Part shown: piece after piece, positions 56,140 through 64,000 of the stretch
How positions within the stretch are numbered: position 1 is the stretch's first letter
Layout of the letters: the number at the start of each line of letters is the position of its first letter
NCBI GenBank assembly: GCA_025024175.1
Contig: QCXZ01000001.1
Location: forward strand, 33,846,942-33,910,941
DNA length: 64,000 nucleotides
From: Rhyzopertha dominica
Taxonomy: Eukaryota; Arthropoda; Insecta; Coleoptera; Bostrichidae
Direction: 5' to 3'
Notes under the pieces: model-generated
Databases searched by the model: none
What the model was told of the DNA's origin: nothing
The model's input: only the letters and a program-made list of their open reading frames with translations
Program-made: the position numbers and the translations under genes

Positions 56140-57931
56140 CTGAAATAGTAATATCAGATTATATATTTTTTAACTTGAGTAAAAAAATATATTTTATCAG
56201 CTAGCATGTCACAAACATTTATAAAAACAAAAACGTAAAGTTTATTAATTGAAAAACTCAATAAGCCATTACAATTACTTTGGTTATATTATTCTTCGTC
56301 CCAGTTATAAACTATACGTAATACACAAGTTAGTTTTGGGATGGGGACATTAATAAATGATGTATCTTTGCCGAAGTTTCGAAGTCATTTACTTCTTTAT
56401 CAAGGGCAAAAGCATAGCACCAGATTTGCAATCACCATGACATAAAATGCTAAACAGATATCTGACATTACAAACTAAGACTCTGTCCATTATTTTTTGA
56501 CATCGAAGAGAGTAGGGAGAGTATAACGTTACAATATCAACATATGATCTTTAATAAAATGAGTTAGAATAACCATTAAACAAGTATAAAAATTGTAGTC
56601 CACTTAAATTAAACATAAACATATTATTTAGCTCCCTATTCATAATAGTAACATTATTAAAATCTAAGCAAACATGGTTTTATCTCTTTTATGAGAGTTG
56701 ATCACATTACAATCGTATTTGTGTTGTTTAATTATATTGCATAAGTATTGTTTTGTTCGTCCCACCTAAAATTTATCATAATTTATAGCGTCAATTCTGT
56801 AAACAACATTAGATGATTGCTCATTAGGAACTTTATCTTTAAGCTTGGAATACAATTCTTAATAGAATTATAATTATAAGGTACTAGTTTACAATTAGTG
56901 TTAGTGAAACAGCATGATATTTTCTTATATAAACCTCGTACATATGAAAACTTAGCAAAGGATCTATTATCATCATTATAGGTTTTAATAGTGTTATTCA
57001 GCATGTTTTTGGTTTTTAATACATTATTCTGTTTAACTATAAGTTTTGTAGGATAGTTGTTACCTTTATTACATGAAAGTCAGGGGAGCTAAGATTAAAT
57101 ACCCTGTAGAGTAGGTTTAGGTTTAGCAGGCTTATTATACCAGTTGGTCTTCAAAAGTCCAGTATTTTATCTATATACAATTACATCTAAGAATGAAATA
57201 GTTGAATTTTTGACCTCTGTTTTGACAGTAAACTGTACTGCTTTATGGTAGTTGTTACAGTTATTAAGTGTGAATTGAATGTGAATTTTGGGGACATCCA
57301 ATATAGTATCCTCCACATATAGCTTGAAGAAAGGTATAGTTTCGTCGAAACTGTTTCTATTAGATCATGCATCACAAAATTAGCTAGTTTTGGGCTAGCC
57401 AGATTACCCATAGGAGATCTGTCCAGAAACAACTTATTGTTAAAACTAAAGTAACTGGTGTCAAAATAAAAATTCAGTTAATGAGCGACAGTGCCTCTCG
57501 ATATGTTTGTATAATTAGTTATGAACGTCCATTCCTTTTTTATTACACTTATAACAAGTTCTTTAGGGATGTTAGTAAATAATGAGATAACGTCCAATGA
57601 TATCAACATATAATCATCAAGAATATAGACAGTTTTTGTGAATTCCACAAATTCAAAAGAATTTTTTACATTATATTGAAATGTTACCATATGTAACAAA
57701 GTTATGTATAAGTCTTGAAATGTTATAAGCTGGGGAGCCAGAGCAACACCCAATTGGTAGAAAAAAAAGAAAGGTCCTTAGACCATACATTTTAGGTGGC
57801 ACTGCATTATGAATGGTTAGTTTATAAGCTTCTAAAGAATTTATAATCCCTTCATTTAATAGGTCTTTAAGTAACATGTTGGCTCTTTTTTTGGAACTGA
57901 TGTGTTGGATCTTTATTTAATAATTTATATT

Positions 57932-59230
57932 CAGTGGCGGCTGGTGAGGGAGGGCTGTGGGGCGCCGCCCTCCCGACGCAAATGACTAGGTACATCAAAT
58001 TCAATTAAATTAAAACATTTATTTACATTTACATCAAATGATCTAATAGATTTGTTCGCGGACTACTTTACGGACCGATTCTGAACTAATTCTGAACCAG
58101 TTCAGGACTGCTTTAATGCGCATGCGTAGTTATTTACCAGTTCTGGATTTCTACTTACCGCGAACGGTATAATTTTAAATAAGGTACTTTTGCTTACATT
58201 AAACCTATCTGAAACAACCCTATATGAAGTTGCGTCATTTGCAGAAAACCACAAAAAACCGTTATATATTTAAGTGGTGTGACTTTTTCAGAATATCCTT
58301 CCTGTCATTTATAATATTCTCAATCAGCAAATCAGTTTGATAACTCCTCTGTCATTTCTTGCGAAAATGTTGCATGTATTTTTCTCCACTAAATTGTGGC
58401 AACACTTCTTCATGTCCTCATCACTAGACGATAACTGATCCATGTCCGACATAGTGCATTGAGTAATAATTAATTAACAAAACTCTAAAATTCACTTTAC
58501 AAAAAACTAGAGGTTAGTTTTCGTGAAAATTTGCCAGAACGGCTGATGATAAGTTGATAATGCGCATGTGCGGCAGAACCGAATTTTTAATTCTAGCGAA
58601 AATTCCAGGACTGCTATAACTAATTCTGAACGAATAATGAACACATCCAACGTGATCCGCGAACACAGAACTGTTACTAAAAATCCAGAACTTTTTATCG
58701 CGAACGCATCTTTTTGAACTGCGCATGCGTATAGTCCCTGAATTGGTTCAGAATTGCATCCACGAACAAACCTAATATACCCATTATCAGTTATTACCCA
58801 TAGGTATTTAATTTGCAATCTCATGTAGAGCGGTTATTAAGCGTACATACAGGTGTTTTTTTTTTGTGGAAAATTGTATTCTAGACAAAAATGAGGGTGT
58901 GTGATTTAATTGAATTAAACTTCAGTTCTATGAGTTTTGCGGACAAAGTAAACATTAAGGAAAACGAAACGCCCTATACCTGTATTAAATTTAAATCAAG
59001 TACAACCCAGTTACCAAAAATCGAAAAGGATTTACCACAAAGTTTGATGCAAATGTTTATGAAAAGACTTCATGGTTGCATGTATGGGAAGAGACAATAA
59101 ATAATTATTGTTTGATGGCAATGATAACTGGACATTTCTAGGAAATAAAAGGAAAAGTTTTTAAAATAGGAATATTTTTGTACTATTCAATCAGCGCCCC
59201 GCCAGATAAAAATGCCACCAGCCGCCACTG
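57932..59230. mobile_element. 1.3-kb hAT element inserted in PLE-B
   Basis: Ends cagtggcggctggtg and, reversed, the same 15 bp; exact 8-bp target duplication tttatatt at 57924-57931 and 59231-59238. A small plus-strand frame at 58891-59100 (MRVCDLIELNFSSMSFAD) has no recognised domain. Contains a nested MITE. Removing it restores continuity of the PLE-B frame. Confidence 0.92.
58049..58772. mobile_element. Nested 724-bp MITE inside the hAT element
   Basis: Ends gatttgttcgcgga and, reversed, ggtttgttcgtgga; flanked on both sides by taata (58044-58048, 58773-58777). Subterminal gcgcatgcg and ttctgaac motifs recur in both halves. Non-coding; superfamily uncertain. Confidence 0.7.
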
Positions 59231-59703
59231 TTTATATTTTGTAGTATCTTGTATTTTCCATATGTGTAATATAGTCAAACCTATTCAAAATTACTCTAGA
59301 GTTGCCTTTATCTGATTTTGAAACAAAAATGTTAAGGTGGGTTGTCAAAAATCTTCTAGTGAGTCTGACATTCCGAATGAGTCTGTGCTCTACAGCAGTA
59401 AGTATTAAATTATTTGCATTATGATTGTTTACACAGTTAAAAGCTTTAGACCTGACATTATCCTTCTCTTCGGATGCTGGACGCCTGCTAAATTTTTACT
59501 CTAACCACCCTTTAAAACAGAAACTTTCCATAATCAACAACCTACTCAATATAGCATTTAATCTTAGCTCTCATGAGTTTCATGCTCATAATGTAATAAA
59601 GATAACAACTGTCCTGAAAAAGAACAATTATCCTACGAAACTTAGCTTATAGTTCTTCAAAAGAAAATATTCTTAAAGTGAACTTCCACTTTATTTTTCA
59701 ATT

Positions 59704-59745
59704 GTAAAGCGCTTTCGGCTACATGTTAGCCATCGTCAGTACAAA
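59704..59745 (-). ncRNA. Minimal PLE-type hammerhead core (minus strand)
   Basis: On the minus strand CTGACGA (59739-59733), stem II tggct/agcc, GAAA (59716-59713) and a GCGC loop closed by a single A-T pair as helix III. Matches the minimal hammerhead reported in Penelope-like elements as I recall it; stem I is only about 5 bp (ttgta/tacaa). Confidence 0.65.
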
Positions 59746-60109
59746 AGTTAAAAGGAAACTGACAGTTTGACAAAGTCAAAAATCAGAAACAAGCAAACTT
59801 GACTACAAAGACATGATGATGATTTAGTACACAAATGTAATGAATTTAGATTGTCTAGCGTGGCAGTGTGTTTATTTACTAATAAATTAAATTATTTGGA
59901 AATTTTAGAGATTTACAAAATTATTAACGAACAAAATTTTACTATTCTAAATGATTTTTGTAATTTCAATTGTCCTATTCTAAATTCTTTGTTTGATCTA
60001 AATTAATGTTTCGTTTGAGTTACTGGCATGTGGGTTGCATTTCAGTTTGTAGTCAAGTTTGCTTGTTTCTGATTTTTGACTTTGTCAAACTGTCAGTTTC
60101 CTTTTAACT

Positions 60110-60155
60110 TTTGTACTGACGATGGCTAACATGTAGCCGAAAGCGCTTTACAATT
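60110..60155 (+). ncRNA. Minimal PLE-type hammerhead core (plus strand)
   Basis: CTGACGA 60116-60122, stem II tggct-aacatgt-agcc, GAAA 60139-60142, loop GCGC with a one-pair helix III. The palindromic loop could let two transcripts form a dimer ribozyme. Inverted partner of 59704-59745. Confidence 0.68.
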
Positions 60156-60540
60156 GAAAAATAAAGTGGAAGTTCACTTTAAGAATATTTTCTTTTGAAG
60201 AATTAATTAATAACTCCACTTAGAGAAGATGGATCAGTTTTCAATTTTTAACTTATAGTTATACAGATTAATATATTCAAAACCAAAAACGTGTCGAATA
60301 ACGCTTAAAACCAATAATGATGATAATAGTTCCTCTATATTAGCAAAGAAATTTATTAATTTGTTACTTTTCACATGTCACTAAATTGAGCAGCACCAGA
60401 TAAAAATCCATTTATATTTATTCGTGCAATCTGAAAAAATCTAATAAAAAAACTAGTCTAGAAGTTAACATAAAGCATTTCGAACATCTTCTAAATAAAC
60501 GAGGGGATATTAATTTACGTATTAATATGGTTATTATTAT
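60134..60540. repeat. 407-bp direct duplication, unit 1
   Basis: Begins tagccgaaagcgctttac in the PLE terminal repeat and runs to attattatt at 60540; repeated immediately at 60541-60947 with one visible substitution (atttatt against atttgtt). Confidence 0.95.
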
Positions 60541-60947
60541 TAGCCGAAAGCGCTTTACAATTGAAAAATAAAGTGGAAGTTCACTTTAAGAATATTTTCT
60601 TTTGAAGAATTAATTAATAACTCCACTTAGAGAAGATGGATCAGTTTTCAATTTTTAACTTATAGTTATACAGATTAATATATTCAAAACCAAAAACGTG
60701 TCGAATAACGCTTAAAACCAATAATGATGATAATAGTTCCTCTATATTAGCAAAGAAATTTGTTAATTTGTTACTTTTCACATGTCACTAAATTGAGCAG
60801 CACCAGATAAAAATCCATTTATATTTATTCGTGCAATCTGAAAAAATCTAATAAAAAAACTAGTCTAGAAGTTAACATAAAGCATTTCGAACATCTTCTA
60901 AATAAACGAGGGGATATTAATTTACGTATTAATATGGTTATTATTAT
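60541..60947. repeat. 407-bp direct duplication, unit 2
   Basis: Tandem copy of 60134-60540. The junction falls at a ttattatta/tagccg boundary, consistent with slippage, unequal exchange or assembly duplication. Confidence 0.95.
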
Positions 60948-61051
60948 TATAAATATAATGCAAAGACAGCAGAGCTGTTATATTGCATGTTACATAATTT
61001 TGTAATACACATGATTTACAACAAGAAGGAATAATCAAAACAGCAATCCTG

Positions 61052-61300
61052 ATGCAACTGATGTGTTTGATGCATATACAGATCAAAAACACCCAACCAA
61101 AAGCAAAGTCCCCATCAAACAGCAACAAAAACTTACAAAGCACCAACTACGCCTTCCGGAAGATCGTTCCAAAAATCAATGACATGGACAGAGAAGAAGT
61201 GCTTACGGGCATTTATATGGAAACTTGGCTTTGCCTACTTCAAAGAATGTCCTCTAAGATTGTCATTACCACTACGCTTAAAAAGCTTGTGAAGTTTAAC
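61052..61300 (+). pseudogene. Possible LINE C-terminal scrap
   Basis: Frame with NLQSTNYAFRKIVPKINDMD resembles the tail of LINE proteins, followed by att/tta-rich DNA like a LINE 3' end. Weak; no other domain. Confidence 0.3.
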
Positions 61301-61499
61301 ACAATTATTTATTATTTGGTATTATTACTATTATTGTTATTCCTCTTCATATTGTATTTTGTGCTGTTAATGAGATTTACTCTTCNATCATAGCTTTCTT
61401 TAGAAGAAGGTCAGGCCACAGNAGAACTGGCAACAGGGCTTATACTTCCTGTTAGACTGTCGTCAGAGTTTTGGTAAGTTAGTTAAAGTGTGAAAGATA

Positions 61500-63150
61500 T
61501 ATGTATGCATGGCGTAAAAACATTGTATGTGAAGGTAAAAAAAAACAAATCATTAAATAAAAATATGAAATATCTTGTCATCCTAAGTTAACATATTTAT
61601 TATTCTACCTGTCTAGCTAAATAGAAAAAAGATCTATAGTGGACCGAAGTTTATATAGACAAAAATCGAAATAGAAATAAATTATTTCACCATGAAAAGC
61701 CTGTTTCATGAAAGGAAGCCATACCAATTCTATTTTTTAACGGGTTGTAATTAATGCCCAGTAATGTAATGTAGTTTGCAAATTAAGAAAATACTTAATG
61801 GTCGATAAAAAAATGCAGGATAAAATAATAGAAAATGCCTTACATTTTTTTTATAAAATCATAATATAAAATATCATATTTGCATGCTAAGTTATGGTTG
61901 GTATTTTACTGTAATGTGCACTATAAAAATATATAAGTTGCTTGATAATTTACGTTCACTATTGAATTAAATTTAGCATTTAACAGCAATGCATTAGAAA
62001 AAATATATAAATACTCGATAAGTCATGTCACTGTTAAATCAAATTTGCATGTTATAATAATTTGAAATGCCTTATTTCGCATCACAAATAAACAGCTGCT
62101 TGTTGTGTCTATTTCCCAATGCTAAACCTTATTCTGTTTGGTGAAAAAAAGAAAAAGCAATTCCAATCGGAAGGAAGAGACTGTGTGGGCGACCAGCCAA
62201 ATCTGAAAAAGCTCTTTTAGTTTAATAGGTAAGTGACAGGTTAATATTTCCCCGATGTATGTTGTACATATGCCATTTTACTTCCACGTCCAACGGATGG
62301 AAAGTATTGTATCGCAAAAAAAATTTTCAAAAATTTGGCAAACGTATAAATCTCAACTACCCAAAGTGACCTATTGTTTGTGGGATAAGTAGGATATCGG
62401 GAAGGGGGAGAAATTGGGGGGTAACTACACTTTTTGCAAATTTTTATTTTTTTATATTTTTTTCGTTTTATAATGTGATTAGTAGTATAACTGCGAGGAT
62501 TATTCGCTCTTATAAATTTTCGGTGCTGTAAACTGTTTAGAAGATATTAGCAAGAAAGCGTCACTTAAAGAAAACATTTTCGAAATATTTCCAAAAAACT
62601 TATTTTGGTCTCTGCTCCTACGATTTTTTTAAAATTTTGGTATTATATAGAAAATCAAATCTCTGATCATAAAGCACTCTTGTATTTTTTTTGTTAAGTT
62701 AATAATTTTCGAGCTATTTGAAAAAAGCGATTTTTATATAATTTTGCTAATATCACGAGGACTTGTCTTAGAAAAACTGAGAGACAAAATGCTCAAAATC
62801 TGATTACTAATCGTACAGTATAAGAAATAAAAACGTAAATGTCATTTTGACAATTGGATGTGGAAGTATTGATTCAATTTGCAGCGGTTTTTAATTCAGA
62901 TTGAAGTTTTGTTAGTGTACCTACCAAACAATATTTTAAGTTCTTTGTGCAAGTACATTTTGTTTTTGCAATTATGTAAACATCAATTACCAAAAAATGT
63001 GCTTGTTTAGTCAATTAAGTATTTATTTTGTTTCACATTTTTTTTTATTTTCGATGAAAATATCTGTACATATGTTAATGTTTAAAAGTGTTGTACAGCT
63101 ACTGCTTAAAAGTTGATGGAGAGGCCACTTTTGTTGAGGGCAAGTACCTA
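61500..63150. other. AT-rich DNA, nothing recognised
   Basis: Upstream side of gene B. I searched for its missing exons 1-2 (patterns KVLALYFHN and GWD) by eye on the minus strand and saw none. Confidence 0.45.
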
Positions 63151-63480
63151 TTCTTACCGAGCATTTATTATATTTTATCTAATATTAACTAATTCGAATC
63201 TGGTACTCAACATTCGTTAAATTAATCGAACATCTATTACTTGTTTAACAAATATTTTTAAGAATTCAGGAAACATTTAAATTTATATCGAGCATTCATT
63301 ACATTTACCGAGCGTCTATGATATTTTCGAGTGTTTGTTATTTTAACATGCGTTAAAATTTTATACCGAGCATTCATTATATTTATCGAGCGTTTATTAT
63401 TTTTATCGAATATTTAGTTTTTTGTCATGCATTTCATTTGGAATATGCGTTGTAAATAAAATATCGAGCATTTAATTTGT
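63150..63480. repeat. Degenerate short repeats of tatcgagcattcattat type
   Basis: At least seven imperfect copies of a 16-25 bp motif cgagc(a/g)tt(c/t)attat spaced irregularly. Probably an old, decayed tandem repeat. Confidence 0.55.
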
Positions 63481-64000
63481 TCACTTTTCTAACTTGCCAT
63501 CTAACCTTATGTCACATGTAATAAGCAGACATATCTTGAAGAAAGAAAAACAACATTGCAAAAGTTATGAGAAAAAGAGAATGTAATATCAGATTTTGAA
63601 GGTTTGGCAATTAATATAACAACAAAATTATTAACTAGATTTTATATTTAAGTTATAATCACTCTATATGTACTTATTTATAAACTAGATGTGCAACATA
63701 GGCCTGTTATTGATAGAAGGGTAATGACAATCAAAGATTTAAAAGTAGAAATGCATGTTAACCAATTAATTTTTCACCTTAGTAATATGATACATTTCTT
63801 TGTAACTGTAAAATAAATAGTTGGAATCAATGAAGAAAACTTGTGAAGAATTTCTCAGATTAAGCAGAAGATTTTTCTCAAGCTAATTTGTGTTCTTTGA
63901 TTTAATCATAGTGCTCATAATTAATGTTCTTTATTTTATCTTAAACACTGAATTGTTATTATATTATTTATACAGTCTATTTCATAATTTTTCTTTAGTT
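63481..64000. other. AT-rich DNA, nothing recognised
   Basis: No ORF, repeat or RNA motif supported to the window end. Confidence 0.45.

Larger units (their letters stand above)
56340..59425 (-). mobile_element. Penelope-like element PLE-B, interrupted by a hAT element
   Basis: Minus-strand frames in order: LTAVEHRLIRNVRLTRRFL and FVSKSDKGNSRVILNRFDY (59400-59240), then, beyond the hAT insertion, HNAVPPKMYG, GSPAYNISRLIHNFV, DDYMLISLDVISLFTNIPKE (RT box with D), SPMGNLASPKLANFVMHDL, a frame holding part of the YVDDT region, and near 56780-56650 GRTKQYLCNIIKQHKYDC of GIY-YIG. The end at 56345-56410 has a hammerhead-like string (gaagt...acttcgaaac). Many frameshifts; dead. The order RT then GIY-YIG identifies it firmly. 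Confidence 0.85.
59425..60240 (+). mobile_element. Penelope-like element fragment (PLE-D copy 3)
   Basis: Starts with RT tail SFSSDAGRLLNFYSNHPLKQ and VLKKNNYPTKLSL (59440-59652), then an inverted pair of ends (59700-59805 and 60055-60160) around NYLEILEIYKI...NDFCNFNCPILNSL (59890-60005). Terminal hammerhead-like cores occur in both arms. Stops after the gatggatcagttttcaa tail. It abuts PLE-B head to head. Confidence 0.8.

Noticed and set aside
56345..56410. Working hammerhead in the PLE-B end
   Set aside because: Stem II gaagt/acttc and GAAA are present, but CTGATGA has changed to ttgataa.
61500..64000. Exons 1-2 of gene B
   Set aside because: Expected motifs such as KVLALYFHN and FYFLGWD were not found on the minus strand.

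Overview
This is AT-rich animal DNA with spliced genes, almost certainly from an insect. The introns are long, transposable elements (TEs) dominate, and the only host genes I can support belong to a family I recall from insects. Scattered single n bases, a 98-bp run of n at 5733-5830 and many one-base homopolymer indels between otherwise identical copies point to a draft long-read assembly.

Host genes (all minus strand). Two paralogues of one multi-exon gene lie in tandem. Gene A runs from 32998 (start codon) to 10611 (stop) in nine coding exons; every splice phase closes, giving about 1018 residues. Gene B runs from 56139 to 42510 in seven exons homologous to exons 3-9 of A; its first two exons are not seen in the window. 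A third copy, gene C (exons 1-5, 5063-2457), lies in a near-identical duplication (1-5128 matches 27932-33061) and is broken by single-base indels. The protein has two FAF1-like UAS (thioredoxin-fold) domains and then a long C-terminal part that I recognise, from memory, as resembling the insect family DUF4781. Its function is unknown.

Elements in and between the genes, left to right: Penelope-like element (PLE-A, duplicated with gene C/A); a foldback MITE; an APE-type LINE (6035-10545); a tRNA-derived SINE with 13-bp target duplications; an ACGT-rich TIR element (12521-14799); a mariner-like transposase remnant cut by a structurally complete but coding-degenerate DIRS retrotransposon (15393-18417); a LINE 3' end; a seven-unit 225-bp tandem array (20697-22268); hAT MITEs; a split DDE transposase (25455-27930) invaded by a TTAA-flanked MITE; a large inverted-repeat element (33379-35574); a 3.4-kb element with 9-bp target duplications and a THAP-like reading frame (35937-39317), itself carrying a PLE; another PLE with an odd GC-rich coding-like insert (46440-47780); a Tc1 remnant; a hAT element with an hATC motif (48491-49645); two copies of a short hammerhead-ribozyme element (49674-50274, 53883-54123); LINE fragments; and a nest at 56340-60950 in which a MITE sits in a hAT element, which sits in a PLE.

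Most striking point: the two short elements with 13-15 bp target duplications carry three well-formed type I hammerhead ribozymes with CTGATGA and GAAA cores and long extended stem I, and the PLE family nearby carries a second, minimal hammerhead type in its terminal repeats. The window therefore records self-cleaving-RNA retroelements, autonomous-type and short, side by side.
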